Origin: JAGNKE01 sp964583335
Lineage (GTDB): Bacteria; Pseudomonadota; Alphaproteobacteria; Micavibrionales; Micavibrionaceae
DNA: 64,000 nucleotides
Assembly: GCA_964583335.1 (NCBI GenBank)
Contig: CAZOVG010000002.1
Coordinates: 62,001-126,000, forward strand
Reading direction: 5' to 3'
Of the stretch, positions 19,764 to 31,458 are shown piece after piece (positions within the stretch are counted from its first letter, which is position 1; the number at the start of each line of letters is the position of its first letter). Position numbers and translations under genes: made by a program. Under the pieces are notes generated by a model, which saw only the letters and a program-made list of their open reading frames with translations, was not told the origin of the DNA and searched no databases.

Positions 19764-20333
19764 ATGAACGCCAAGGCCCTGCAAAATACCCAACGTCAAG
19801 CCCTGACCGGCAAGATCGCCGCTCTGGCCCAGCAAATCTCCAAATTCGCCCCCCACCCCGACAAGCCGGGATGCCGGGGGCCGCTTTTCATTAAATCCAG
19901 CCCGAACGCCCGCGTCGCCAGCGACCATGACGGCATGCTCGGCATGATGATGATGGAAACGATGCTGGCTGACGTTTTCTCCGACGCGATGTCGGACACG
20001 GCGGGCGAATGGAGCAAGGACCTTGATCTGGCGACCACGCTGGAATGTTACTCCGAATACATCACCGACATCGAAGGCAAGCGCGACGAGCAGCATATCC
20101 GCGCGCACGGCCAGGGCACGCTGGCCCGCCTGTCGGGTAAGAAAATCGCCAACAGCTTTAATATGCGCGGCTCGATCAGCTCCGGTATGCAGGCCTTCAT
20201 GGATGACCTGCCTGCCCGCCTGCAGGCCGAGAAGGAACTGGCCTATTACCTGCGCCAGCTGGAAGCCCTTGATGCGCCCGCCCCGGTCTACGCTCCGGCT
20301 CCGGCTGCCCCGGCTCCGCGCTTCGCCGCTTAA
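19764..20333 (+). CDS. Unrecognised 189-aa protein
   Basis: A soluble, mostly helical protein with a Met-rich patch (DGMLGMMMMETMLADVF), a region of alternating charges and a Pro/Ala-rich tail (PAPVYAPAPAAPAP), probably disordered. A good GAGGAA ribosome site precedes ATG at 19764. It is monocistronic: preceded by 160 bases of AT-rich DNA and followed by a strong terminator. No family recognised. Confidence 0.65.
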   Translation: MNAKALQNTQRQALTGKIAALAQQISKFAPHPDKPGCRGPLFIKSSPNARVASDHDGMLGMMMMETMLADVFSDAMSDTAGEWSKDLDLATTLECYSEYITDIEGKRDEQHIRAHGQGTLARLSGKKIANSFNMRGSISSGMQAFMDDLPARLQAEKELAYYLRQLEALDAPAPVYAPAPAAPAPRFAA

Positions 20334-20360
20334 GTTTTTCACCCCTTTTTGCCTCCGGCA

Positions 20361-20391
20361 CGCCCCGCTCCTCCAAGCGGGGCGCTTTTTT
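20361..20391 (+). terminator. Intrinsic terminator
   Basis: CGCCCCGCT (20361-20369) pairs with AGCGGGGCG (20376-20384) around a 6-base loop and is followed by seven T residues. It ends the gene finishing at 20333. Confidence 0.9.
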
Positions 20392-20476
20392 CGGCTTTCC
20401 TTCAAGTGTTTCTTTTCCAGTCGTTTGAATATGTTATGATCGGGTGTGAAGGTTTGATTTTCCCTTCGGGACGGGT

Positions 20477-21406
20477 ATGGATATCGATACGAGCCTCGTG
20501 CGCGAGCGTTTTGTCATTAAAAGCTCTGCGCCGGATCTTAAGGATCTGGTCAAGCCGACCTATGCCCAGAGCAACCGGATGCCCGTGTCGCTTCAGACCG
20601 GGGGCATGACGCCCGAAAAATACGTTGTGCGCGCCCATAACATGCATAGCTGCGCCCGTATGGTGGCGCATATGATTAGAGATTATGAAAAGGGCGGCCC
20701 CCTGCTCCACCGCGTGATTCCCTATAAATGGCAGGAAGTCTGGAGCGACGTGGTCAGCGACTACGAGCTGGCCTACAACCCCGAACGGTGGGTGTGCATC
20801 TATCATTTGGGTGAGCCGGTCTATCATTTCGGCAAGCGCAACGCTTTTCTCGATATCGTCGAGAAATGCGCGTTCGTGAGCAAGGGGGATTACGATTCCT
20901 CGATCAAGCTGGCCGAGGAGGCCTACCGCGCAGCGGGCAAGGATGTTCAAATCACCTATGAGGGCGGCATCGCGATCGTCGTGAAGATCGAACGGGAGCG
21001 CGGGCGCTGCGGGATGATCTTCCGGGGGCCGGAACGCTCCACGACCTTCAATTTCACCGCCGAGATGGCCAAGACCGTGCCGATCAGCGCCTATCAGTGC
21101 CTCCGCGTCGCGGCGGCGCTGCTTGAGGGGATCCAACTCGGGTTCCTGGTCGGGCTGGCCAACGAGAAGATCAAAGAAAAGATCATCGACTCCACCTCTC
21201 ACGAGGCGCGGCAGGCGCGGGAGGCCAAGCGGCGTCTTTCGATGCTGAATGGCGAGATTTCCGCGCTTGAGACTCATTACCGGGTCCATTACCGGCCCGA
21301 GCGGCCTGATTTTAACCGGATTATTCTCGAAACCGAGAAGATGGCGCCGCGTTATCTTGCAGGGCTTGCGGACACAAACAAAGGTAAACGTGATCTCTGG
21401 GAGTGA
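20477..21406 (+). CDS. Unrecognised 309-aa protein
   Basis: A soluble protein without signal peptide or membrane helices. Notable blocks are HNMHSCARMVAHMIRDYEKG, WVCIYHLGEPVYHFGKRN, an Arg-rich ERERGRCGMIFRG, and a helix near the C-terminus (SHEARQAREAKRRLSMLNGE). ATG follows GGGACGGGT rather than a clear purine site. The region around 250 (GIQLGFLVGLANEK) is mildly hydrophobic. I cannot assign a function. Confidence 0.65.
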   Translation: MDIDTSLVRERFVIKSSAPDLKDLVKPTYAQSNRMPVSLQTGGMTPEKYVVRAHNMHSCARMVAHMIRDYEKGGPLLHRVIPYKWQEVWSDVVSDYELAYNPERWVCIYHLGEPVYHFGKRNAFLDIVEKCAFVSKGDYDSSIKLAEEAYRAAGKDVQITYEGGIAIVVKIERERGRCGMIFRGPERSTTFNFTAEMAKTVPISAYQCLRVAAALLEGIQLGFLVGLANEKIKEKIIDSTSHEARQAREAKRRLSMLNGEISALETHYRVHYRPERPDFNRIILETEKMAPRYLAGLADTNKGKRDLWE

Positions 21407-21508
21407 CGCTCTTAAAACATGGCGGCATATTCAAGGTGTACGCTTTTTGCCGTTTTTTTGACTTAACGCGTACGGTTTTTCGGGAATACGCTCCCCCGAA
21501 CGAAATCA

Positions 21509-21534
21509 GGGGCCGGTTAAAAACCAGCCCCTGT
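21509..21534 (-). terminator. Terminator between convergent genes
   Basis: AGGGGCCGGTT and AACCAGCCCCT form a hairpin with a 3-base loop between the 20477-21406 gene and the end of acnA. There is no long T-run, so strength is uncertain; it could serve either strand. Confidence 0.5.
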
Positions 21535-21588
21535 TCCGAGGTAATCTCTCTCAATTACCCTTGAAGTCTAGCAAATCAGGGCGATCCG

Positions 21589-24261
<2,673 letters not shown>

Positions 24262-24451
24262 GTATTTGTCCCCTAAAAATAGAAAAAAGAATAAAAGAAC
24301 GCGCGGATCGCGCTCCGAGAGTCTACATTATTAAAGCCAATTGATTAACAAGGAATTTAGAAAAACCGGGAATTTGCGGCGGGTTTTCATAACGCGAAAA
24401 ATTTTTCATTCCGGTTATCAACAGGTGTTTTTTCCTTTATTTTCAATATGC

Positions 24452-24627
24452 TATAAAAATTCCCCGAAAACGGCACGAACGGATCATTTTTTCGCCATAT
24501 TTGAGGCTGACAATGGGTTTTAGATAGTTGAGACGCCTCGAATGGCAAGATTTCAGGTTCCTCCTCAGTTATCGACTCGCTTACTTACCATTTCAGCCGC
24601 TGCTTTAGCCAAATAAGCAGCGGTTTT
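24452..24627 (+). ncRNA. Candidate small RNA upstream of a lone terminator
   Basis: In the gap between acnA and metB a strong terminator (CCGCTGCTT at about 24598 pairing with AAGCAGCGG, then TTTTTT at about 24624) has no gene before it. A TATAAA box at 24452 lies about 165 bases upstream, so a small RNA of about 160 nt on the plus strand is plausible. No known RNA family was recognised. The evidence is only the orphan terminator plus a weak promoter. Confidence 0.35.
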
Positions 24628-24628
24628 T
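24597..24628 (+). terminator. Orphan intrinsic terminator
   Basis: GCCGCTGCTT pairs with AAGCAGCGGT around a short loop and is followed by a six-base T-run. It reads on the plus strand; the nearest upstream plus-strand gene ends at 21406, more than 3 kb away. Confidence 0.75.
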
Positions 24629-24693
24629 TCTTGGGCGCTTCCCTCCGCCGCCTATCGCACAGGCGTCAAACTTTTTTTGACACCACCATTTCA

Positions 24694-24895
24694 AATTCAT
24701 GTCATTCCTGCGCAAGCAGGAACCTCGGGGGGAAATCTTACATTTTGAAACACAACGACCACAAAGCGGCCGGCAATTCTTAGTCATCAGGTCCCTGCTT
24801 TCGCAGGGATGACAAGGGGGCGCGGGGATGCCATCACTTTTTTGCCCCTCCCCCGAAAAGCATCCCCGTGTAAACGGGGATCCCCTGCTCTGCTC
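24694..24895. repeat. Dispersed repeat cluster before metB
   Basis: Contains TCATTCCTGCGCAAGCAGGA, TTTTGAAACACAACGACCAC, a TCAGGTCCCTGCTTTCGCAG hairpin and GCATCCCCGTGTAAACGGGG, all seen elsewhere in the window. No gene is visible. Confidence 0.75.
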
Positions 24896-24965
24896 TTCCC
24901 CGGACAGATCAGCGCCTTGATATCGGAAATTGACAAAGGGAATCGCGGGGGCCATAGATAGGGGC

Positions 24966-26123
24966 ATGGATAAGAAAAACCGCAAAAGGCGCACCTGCGT
25001 GGTGCAGGCCGGCCTCGGCGATCCGGTGAATTACCGGGCCGTGATCCCGCCGCTCTGCCTCTCCTCCACCTTTCAGATGGACGAGATCGGCAAGAAGGCC
25101 GTGCATGAATATTCCCGCACCCGCAACCCGACGCGCGACCATCTGGCGCAGGCGCTGGCGGAGATAGAAAAGGGTTACGGCGCGTGCGTGACGGCCTCGG
25201 GCATGGCGGCGCTGACGCTGATCGTGCATCTGCTCAACCCCGAAGATTTGCTGATCGCGCCCTATGATTGCTACGGGCGGTCGTACCGGATGCTGAGCGC
25301 ACTGGCCGAGAAGAAGCATTTCCGCCTGAAATTCGTGGATCAATACAGCGCGAAGGGCATCGAGGAGGCGTTTTCCGAAGCGCCCAAGATGGTTCTCATC
25401 GAAAGCCCGAGCAACCCCGTCATGCGGATCGCGGACATCAAGGCCATCGCGGCCAAGGCGAAGGCGTGCGGCGCGCTCACGGTCGTCGATAACACGTTTC
25501 TTTCGCCGATGCTGCAGCAGCCGCTGGCGCTGGGCGCGGACCTTGTCTACCACTCCACCACCAAGTTCCTGAACGGGCATAGCGACGTTGTGGGCGGGTG
25601 CGTGGTGACGGCCACCAAAGAGCTTTGGGAGCAGCTGGATTTCTGGGCGAACTCGCTGGGGCTGATCGGCGCGCCGTTCGACTCTTACCTTACCCTGCGC
25701 GGTCTGCGGACGCTGGAGCTGCGGGTCCACCGGGCGCAGGAGAACGCGCTGGCGATTGCGCAGATGCTCGAGTCTCATCCGAAGGTTTCCAAGGTTTATT
25801 ATCCCGGCCTGCCCTCTCATGACGGTCATAAAATCGCGGCTTCCCAGCAGGAAGGGTTCGGCGCGATGCTGAGCGTGGAGTTGAAGGGCGATCAGGATAC
25901 GGCGCGGCGGTTCGTTGCGGCGCTCAATCTCTTCCGCCTCGCGCAATCGCTGGGCGGTACCGAGAGCCTCATCAACCATCCGGCCAGCATGACGCATGTG
26001 TCCATGGGGCCGGAGGCGCGGGCGAAGGCGGGCGTGACGGATCAGCTTTTGCGGCTTTCGGTCGGCATCGAGCATATCGAGGATCTGCTCTCGGACCTGC
26101 GCGGGGCGCTGGCGGCGGTTTGA
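24966..26123 (+). CDS. metB: Cystathionine gamma-synthase-type PLP enzyme
   Basis: A Cys/Met-metabolism PLP-dependent transferase. The 385-residue length matches MetB. Motifs: EYSRTRNPTRDHLAQALAE, the TASGMAAL phosphate-binding turn, the ESPSNPVM segment, VVDNTF and the Schiff-base lysine in HSTTKFLNGHSD. The FDSYLTLRGLRTLELRVHRA block and SLGGTESLINHPASMTH near the C-terminus favour cystathionine gamma-synthase/lyase. ATG at 24966 gives MDKKNRKRRTCVVQAG; an ATG 36 bases earlier is less likely. The choice between synthase and lyase cannot be made from sequence alone. Confidence 0.88.
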   Translation: MDKKNRKRRTCVVQAGLGDPVNYRAVIPPLCLSSTFQMDEIGKKAVHEYSRTRNPTRDHLAQALAEIEKGYGACVTASGMAALTLIVHLLNPEDLLIAPYDCYGRSYRMLSALAEKKHFRLKFVDQYSAKGIEEAFSEAPKMVLIESPSNPVMRIADIKAIAAKAKACGALTVVDNTFLSPMLQQPLALGADLVYHSTTKFLNGHSDVVGGCVVTATKELWEQLDFWANSLGLIGAPFDSYLTLRGLRTLELRVHRAQENALAIAQMLESHPKVSKVYYPGLPSHDGHKIAASQQEGFGAMLSVELKGDQDTARRFVAALNLFRLAQSLGGTESLINHPASMTHVSMGPEARAKAGVTDQLLRLSVGIEHIEDLLSDLRGALAAV

Positions 26124-26137
26124 GCTGCCGAACCTTA

Positions 26138-26402
26138 TTCTGAACACAACGAACACAGCGCACACGGCGGCTCCCCCGTCATTGCGAGGAGGCCGCAAGG
26201 CCGACGCGGCAATCCACAGGCCATGGGTTGCCTCACCCGCTCGCGCGGGTTCGCAATGACAGTTCTTTTTTATGCATAAAACCGAAAAGCATCCCCGTGT
26301 AAACGGGGATCCAGAGATCGTCTATAGTGGATCCCCGCGTTCGCGGGGATGCCAAGGGGAGTAGGCAGGTCACCTGGTCCCCGCTTTCGCGGGGATGACA
26401 AT
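26138..26402. repeat. Dispersed repeat cluster after metB
   Basis: It contains ACACAACGAACACAGCGCAC, GTCATTGCGAGGAGGCCGCA with its inverted partner TTGCCTCACCCGCTCGCGCG, and three GGATCCCCG-type hairpins at about 26288, 26329 and 26378. Spacing is irregular and there are no cas genes, so this is not a CRISPR array. Confidence 0.8.
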
Positions 26403-26440
26403 AAAGGGCGGCGCTTTTTTGCGTGATCCCGGGGTGGCCC

Positions 26441-27175
26441 CTAGTTCGGGCGTTTCTGGCGCCCGGCTTTGAGGCTTTCATAGAGTTTTGCGTTATGGAT
26501 GCGGAAGCTCTCGCATTTCTTGTCCACACTCTCGTATTCTTCGAGATTGTCCACGGCGCGCTGGCGCTCCATGCGGTCGATGTCCATTTTCTGAAATTCG
26601 AGCTCAAGAATCTGAATGACCACCTTCTGCATCCGGTTCACGGTTTCCTGACCGTATTCGGCGGGGATCGGGCCTGCGGAGAAGCCACGGGATTTCAAAT
26701 CGCTATACAGTTTTTGCCCGATGGATTTCGCGTAGTCGTTCACGACCTGCCGATCCACCATGACATGCTTGGATTCATGACCGATGAGGGCCTTGCGCAT
26801 ACAGAGATCTTTATAGAGTTCCTTGGCGATCACGATGGTGGGGGCGATTTCGATCCTGACGGTGATGTCTTCGTACCAGAGGCAGTAGGCGTTGTATTTT
26901 TCAAGAAATTTATGATCGAGCTTCACTTCATATTTGCGCACGATCTGCCCCTTCATGAAGGCCTGCGTAATCGTTGCGGTATGGAAGCCGTAGGGATTAA
27001 CCGTATCCATGCTGTAGCCCTGAAGCTGCGCGAGGGTCTGGGTCGTATCGAAGCTGATCTCCGCCGTCGAGGGCAGCATATTGATTTTGGTCGGCGGCGG
27101 GACCGGGCAGAGATTGGGCTTGGTTCCGGCCAAAATCAGCAAGGTCGAGAGCGTCAGCGGGTCTACGGGGAGCAT
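26441..27175 (-). CDS. Putative exported protein with an HExxH motif
   Basis: A 244-residue protein from the ATG at 27175, which has AAGGA at good spacing; other in-frame starts lie at 27181 and 27199. A hydrophobic N-terminus (LTLSTLLILAGTKPNLC) may be a signal peptide. HESKH near residue 133 fits the HExxH zinc-protease motif inside a predicted helix (KALIGHESKHVMVDRQVV), and a downstream Glu-rich helix follows. A metalloprotease role is inference; the family was not recognised. It is divergent from yggT. Confidence 0.65.
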   Translation of the reverse strand: MLPVDPLTLSTLLILAGTKPNLCPVPPPTKINMLPSTAEISFDTTQTLAQLQGYSMDTVNPYGFHTATITQAFMKGQIVRKYEVKLDHKFLEKYNAYCLWYEDITVRIEIAPTIVIAKELYKDLCMRKALIGHESKHVMVDRQVVNDYAKSIGQKLYSDLKSRGFSAGPIPAEYGQETVNRMQKVVIQILELEFQKMDIDRMERQRAVDNLEEYESVDKKCESFRIHNAKLYESLKAGRQKRPN

Positions 27176-27311
27176 GGCCATCCTTTCATTCACTTGCAAT
27201 TATACGCAATAAACTGAAAAATTGGTGAAATTATTGGGTTTTGCGGCCTTTTCCTGCCGGGATAAAGGGTCTATAAAGGAGGCAGGTCCGTTCCCTTAGG
27301 AGATGATTTCG

Positions 27312-27614
27312 ATGTTTATATTTGCCACGTTAGCCTGGATTTTGGGAACAATTATCCAGATTTTCATCCTGATTATCATTCTTGAGGTCGCGCTCAGCTG
27401 GCTTATCGCCTTCGAGTTGGTCAACGCCAATAACGAGGCGGCTCGGAACCTGACCGCCCTGCTCAAGCGCATCACCGACCCGGTTTATAAACCCATCCGC
27501 AAATATGTGCCGCCCGTGGGCGGGATCGACCTGACGCCGCTGGTGGTCATCATCGGGGTGCAGATTCTTGCGGGATTGATTTTTAGAGTCCTTCTGGGCG
27601 TTTCTTTCTTCTGA
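27312..27614 (+). CDS. yggT: YggT family membrane protein
   Basis: A 100-residue protein with two membrane helices (about 1-30 and 76-98) separated by the family's conserved loop, here NLTALLKRITDPVYKPIRKY followed by VPPVGGIDLTPLVV. YggT proteins are linked to osmotic tolerance and, in other phyla, to cell division and cytochrome assembly. ATG at 27312 has AGGAG nine bases upstream; the ATG at 27303 abuts it. folD follows 24 bases later, so the two are likely cotranscribed. Confidence 0.92.
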   Translation: MFIFATLAWILGTIIQIFILIIILEVALSWLIAFELVNANNEAARNLTALLKRITDPVYKPIRKYVPPVGGIDLTPLVVIIGVQILAGLIFRVLLGVSFF

Positions 27615-27638
27615 TTTTTGTAAGCCGGGTTTTTGCTT

Positions 27639-28511
27639 ATGAGCGCGATCATCATAGACGGGAAAGCGATTGCCCAAGGTTTGCGAGAGCAGGTCGCGCG
27701 CGATGCCGCCGCTCTTCCGGTCAAGCCGGGGCTGGCGGTGATTCTTGTCGGGGACGACCCGGCTTCCCAGATTTACGTGCGCAACAAGATCAAGGCCTGC
27801 GAGGGTGCGGGAATCCGCAGCTTCGAATCGCGCCTGCCCGGCAAGGTGAGCCAGGCTGAGGTCGCCGCCGAAATTCAGGCGTTCAACGATAACCCCAACG
27901 TACACGGAATTCTTTTGCAACTGCCCGTGCCCGCGCATCTGGACGGGAATAAGCTGGTGCAGATGATCGCGCCGGACAAGGACGTGGACGGGCTGGGCAT
28001 CGTCAATGCGGGCAAGCTGATCCTCGGCACGGGCGGCGGTCTGGTGGCCTGTACGCCGCAAGGGGCGATGATCCTGATTAAAACCGTTCTGAAAGACCTT
28101 TCAGGGCTGGAGGCCGTTGTGATCGGCCGTTCCAACCTGTTCGGCAAGCCGATGGCGCAGCTTTTGTTGCAGGAGAATTGCACCGTGACCAGCGCCCACT
28201 CGCGAACAAAGGATTTGCGGGCGGTGTGCCAGCGTGCGGATATTCTCGTGGCCGCCGTCGGGCGGGCCAAGATGGTGAAGGCGGACTGGGTGAAGCCCGG
28301 GGCGTGCGTCATCGACGTCGGGATCAACCGGGACGAGGCCGGGCAGCTCTGCGGCGATGTGGATTTCGCGGCGGTGAAGGCTGTGGCCTCCTCCATCACG
28401 CCTGTGCCGGGCGGGGTCGGACCGATGACGATCGCCTGTTTGCTGTCGAACACGGTTCTGGCCGCGGCGGCGACTGCCAAACGCCGCGCGAAAGCCAGCG
28501 GCGAGCCCTAA
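27639..28511 (+). CDS. folD: Bifunctional methylene-THF dehydrogenase/cyclohydrolase
   Basis: FolD interconverts 5,10-methylene-, methenyl- and 10-formyl-tetrahydrofolate using NADP. The 290-residue protein has a catalytic YVRNKIKACEGAGI segment, LLQLPVPAHLDGNKL, DKDVDGLG, the nucleotide-binding VIGRSNLFGKPMAQLL and the C-terminal TPVPGGVGPMTIACLLSNT. All are canonical. It supplies formyl groups for PurH, whose end lies at the window start. Confidence 0.97.
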   Translation: MSAIIIDGKAIAQGLREQVARDAAALPVKPGLAVILVGDDPASQIYVRNKIKACEGAGIRSFESRLPGKVSQAEVAAEIQAFNDNPNVHGILLQLPVPAHLDGNKLVQMIAPDKDVDGLGIVNAGKLILGTGGGLVACTPQGAMILIKTVLKDLSGLEAVVIGRSNLFGKPMAQLLLQENCTVTSAHSRTKDLRAVCQRADILVAAVGRAKMVKADWVKPGACVIDVGINRDEAGQLCGDVDFAAVKAVASSITPVPGGVGPMTIACLLSNTVLAAAATAKRRAKASGEP

Positions 28512-28555
28512 AAGAGACGCGGGCTTATATCCGCTCTCTCAATCATCCATAAGGA

Positions 28556-29302
28556 TTAATAAGACATAAGGGCGAAGGCCTGATACTTCTTGATCGCGTT
28601 CAGCTTGGCCTGACGGGTCTGATACAGGTTGAAGAACTCGATCCGCTCATGCGGGCGCAGGAAGATCAGTTCGGGGTAGTCAAGCTGCACGTAGCTGAAC
28701 GTATCGAGGATGTTCATCAAAAGGCGCTCGTTCGAGTCCACCCATCCCTGCAGATCAATTACAAAGGTTCGCGTAACCTGTCTGTTTTGCTTGAGGGCCG
28801 TCCAGACAGAGGAGGATGAGTCTTGCTCCGCCACCAGCTTTTCGATTTCCTCAACTTCCTTTTCAAGATGCTGCTGCCAGAAGCGAACGATCACGCGCGC
28901 CTTACGCGTATTTCTGATCTGCTCGATCAAAAACTCTTCGTCCGTGTAGATTTTGACGTTGCCCACGTGGGACATATAGCGACGGATCTCATAACCGTAC
29001 TGGTCGTACTCGGGAGGGATATCCACGGTTATTCCGTGGACCATTCTGTTCACGCGATCAAGAAGCCCGCGCGGGGGGGTGTCTTGTAAAAACGTAACGG
29101 GCACGATATTCGGTTCGTTGGGCGGAATGCTGTCATTGTCGATTGTAATGACATTATCCTTCATGGTCGGCATGAAGACGAGATCATAGCCTTGCGCGTC
29201 TCTGTTTTTCTTCTTGGCGTTTGCGGCTTCCGTCTGGCCGGCGACCAATGCCAGACTCATAAAGGTTACAGCGAGTATCAGAAATCTTGCCTTCATTCCC
29301 AT
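28556..29302 (-). CDS. Exported protein of unknown function
   Basis: A 248-residue protein with a clear signal peptide (MKARFLILAVTFMSLALVAGQTEA, cleavage about residue 26) and a basic AKKKNRDAQG mature start. The rest is soluble and probably periplasmic: a beta-rich part (NVITIDNDSIPP, IVPVTFLQ), then a long helix (FWQQHLEKEVEEIEKLVAEQ) and a Tyr/Phe-rich end. No family recognised. It lies downstream of icd on the same strand, separated by about 90 bases. Confidence 0.65.
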   Translation of the reverse strand: MGMKARFLILAVTFMSLALVAGQTEAANAKKKNRDAQGYDLVFMPTMKDNVITIDNDSIPPNEPNIVPVTFLQDTPPRGLLDRVNRMVHGITVDIPPEYDQYGYEIRRYMSHVGNVKIYTDEEFLIEQIRNTRKARVIVRFWQQHLEKEVEEIEKLVAEQDSSSSVWTALKQNRQVTRTFVIDLQGWVDSNERLLMNILDTFSYVQLDYPELIFLRPHERIEFFNLYQTRQAKLNAIKKYQAFALMSY

Positions 29303-29391
29303 GTCCTAAAAACACCTGTCGCTTAAGTTTTTCAGCGATTTCTTGGTATTATACGCTGCTGGGACGCATAACCTGCCCATATTATCGTTTT

Positions 29392-30831
29392 TTATTCGCC
29401 CTGCGCAACTGTAAAGCCTTTTTTGCCGTCGAAGGTATAGAGGTTCTCGACCTTTACGAACTGGAGGCCCTGTTTTTCAAGGTTCGCGAGCTGCTGCATG
29501 ATGGTCACGGCGGCCAGATTTTCGCCCATGAAGCGCAGGCACCAATGGTCGGAGCAGAAGGTGCCCGGCTGGCCGTTCGGCCAGACCTTGACGCCCCGGT
29601 TGGCGATGACGTTGAGGTTCACGCCTTTGACGAGCGCGGGCTTGATCTGTGCGGCCAGATCGTCGGGCTTGCCGTTCCAGTCGAGGAACACATCGGCGCC
29701 GACCAGCACTTTTTTCTCGTTCACGCGGGGTTTGAGCGGCGGGAGGGTCAGACCCTTGCCGCTGCCCTGCCCGTAATCGACGGCGGCGAACTTCTCGGGC
29801 TTGCTGCCCAGACGCTCGATCACGGCCTTGGCGAAGTCTTTGGTGCCGACCTTCTGTTTGCTTAAGGCGGCGTCATAGATATCGCCCGTATGGATGCCGT
29901 CCTCGATCGTCTTGTACCACGCGTTATGCACCTTGGTGGCGACGGGGTTCTGGCCAATATGGTTGAGCATCAGGATCGCGCCCAGCAGCAGGCCGGAGGG
30001 GTTGGCGATGCCCTTCCCCGCGATATCGGGGGCGGAGCCGTGGACGGCCTCGAACATGCCGAAATCGGTGCCGACGTTGCAGGAGCCGCCGAGACCGACG
30101 GAGCCCGTCACTTCAACGGCCACGTCGGAGATGATGTCGCCATAGAGGTTTTCGGTGACGATCACGTCGAAATCCGTGGGGCGCGCGGCGATGCGGGCGG
30201 TGCCGATGTCGATGATATAAAATTCCTGTTGGATGTCCGGGTATTCCTTGCCGATCTCGTCGAAGACCGCGCGGAACAGGCCGTCGGCCATCTTCATGAT
30301 GTTGTCCTTGGCCATGCAGGTGACCTTTTTGCGGCCGTTGGCGCGGGCGTATTCAAAGGCGTAGCGCACGATGCGCTCGGAGCCGGGGCGGGAAATCAGC
30401 TTGATGGACTGCACCACGTCCTGAGTCTGGCGGTGCTCGATGCCGGCGTATAAATCCTCCTCGTTCTCGCGGACGATCACGAGGTCCATGGCCGGGAAGT
30501 TGGTTTTGACATAGGGGTGGTAGGCCACGCAGGGGCGCACGTTGGCGAACAGGCCCAGCGCCTTTCTGACCGTGACGTTAAGGGATTTAAAGCCCCCGCC
30601 CTGCGGCGTCGTGATGGGGGATTTGAGGAAGACCCTCGTGCGGTGCAGAGATTCCCACGATTTATCCTCGATGCCGTTCATGATGCCGCGCTCGTACACG
30701 GCCTTGCCGATCTCGATCTCCTCAATGTCCAGCGCCGCGCCTGCGGACGTTAAGATATCCAGCGTCGCGGCCATGATCTCCGGGCCGATGCCGTCGCCGT
30801 GCGCGACCGTGATGGGGGTTTTCTTGGACAT
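29392..30831 (-). CDS. icd: NADP-type isocitrate dehydrogenase, long form
   Basis: This enzyme oxidatively decarboxylates isocitrate to 2-oxoglutarate. The N-terminal 340 residues show the homoisocitrate/isopropylmalate dehydrogenase fold: HGDGIGPEI, the NVTVRKALGLFANVRP substrate loop, RENEEDLYAGIEHRQT, the VTENLYGDIISD metal site and FEAVHGSAPDIAGKGIANP. The last 130 residues (GSGKGLTLPPLKPR onward, with CSDHWCLRF) form an extra C-terminal domain. At 479 residues this is the Thermus/Rickettsia-type enzyme, not the 416-residue E. coli type. Start MSKKTPITV fits well. Confidence 0.93.
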   Translation of the reverse strand: MSKKTPITVAHGDGIGPEIMAATLDILTSAGAALDIEEIEIGKAVYERGIMNGIEDKSWESLHRTRVFLKSPITTPQGGGFKSLNVTVRKALGLFANVRPCVAYHPYVKTNFPAMDLVIVRENEEDLYAGIEHRQTQDVVQSIKLISRPGSERIVRYAFEYARANGRKKVTCMAKDNIMKMADGLFRAVFDEIGKEYPDIQQEFYIIDIGTARIAARPTDFDVIVTENLYGDIISDVAVEVTGSVGLGGSCNVGTDFGMFEAVHGSAPDIAGKGIANPSGLLLGAILMLNHIGQNPVATKVHNAWYKTIEDGIHTGDIYDAALSKQKVGTKDFAKAVIERLGSKPEKFAAVDYGQGSGKGLTLPPLKPRVNEKKVLVGADVFLDWNGKPDDLAAQIKPALVKGVNLNVIANRGVKVWPNGQPGTFCSDHWCLRFMGENLAAVTIMQQLANLEKQGLQFVKVENLYTFDGKKGFTVAQGE

Positions 30832-30945
30832 GGCGGATCTCCCTGAGATTAGTGCGGCGGCTGGCGGTGGGCGTGAATAAGGGTTTGTACGAACGTACGG
30901 GGGAGATATTAGCGTATTTTGAAGGGGTTGGCTATAGGGGCTAGA

Positions 30946-31245
30946 CTATGGCTGTGTTGATTTTTCCATTTTACATGGGGCAGAATTAACTTTTACAGAG
31001 CCAAATTCTATTATGGTGCCACAAGGTATTAACTGTAGCAGCAAAACCAAAACAACCAACAATAATACTGGCATTAATACTGAAAAAAATTTTATGGTCT
31101 TTTCAAAAAATGAGTTTTTATAGTCAGATCGAATCTGATCTAAATTATTAATTGCAGTGGTGGTTTGCGAACTTAGTTCTTTTATTTCATAAATAAATTT
31201 TTTCGCAAGCTCCAACAGCTCCTGATTAGGATTTTTTGGAGGCAT
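30946..31245 (-). CDS. Small single-pass membrane protein
   Basis: A 99-residue protein with a soluble helical N-terminus (QELLELAKKFIYEIKELS), one strong membrane helix (SVLMPVLLLVVLVLLLQLIP, about 56-75) and a short Cys-containing tail. It is the last gene of an AT-rich three-gene minus-strand cluster, starting 6 bases after the previous stop. No family recognised. Confidence 0.6.
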   Translation of the reverse strand: MPPKNPNQELLELAKKFIYEIKELSSQTTTAINNLDQIRSDYKNSFFEKTIKFFSVLMPVLLLVVLVLLLQLIPCGTIIEFGSVKVNSAPCKMEKSTQP

Positions 31246-31251
31246 AGTCTT

Positions 31252-31458
31252 TTACTTTGTGGTTGAAAGTAGTTCAGGGTACATGTTTTTTAAATTCTGT
31301 ACAGAAACTTCCGAAATTTGGATTGCCTGTTTCAGAGCGTTCTCAATTAAATCTTTATCTGAAAAAACAGAATCATCTTCATAAATAATAACGGCCGGAC
31401 AATTGGTTTCAGCCTGCCTAATGATAGTAGGTCTAGCTTCTGTTAGATACATTCTCAT
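31252..31458 (-). CDS. 68-aa unknown protein
   Basis: A small soluble protein in the middle of the AT-rich cluster. It begins MRMYLTEARPTIIRQAE and has an acidic IIYEDDSVFSDKDLIENAL segment. Its start overlaps the end of the upstream gene by 26 bases, which implies coupled translation. No family was identified. Confidence 0.55.
   Translation of the reverse strand: MRMYLTEARPTIIRQAETNCPAVIIYEDDSVFSDKDLIENALKQAIQISEVSVQNLKNMYPELLSTTK

Noticed and set aside
26287..26402. CRISPR-like hairpin repeats
   Set aside because: Only three imperfect copies with uneven spacing, the same hairpins occur singly elsewhere, and there are no cas genes.
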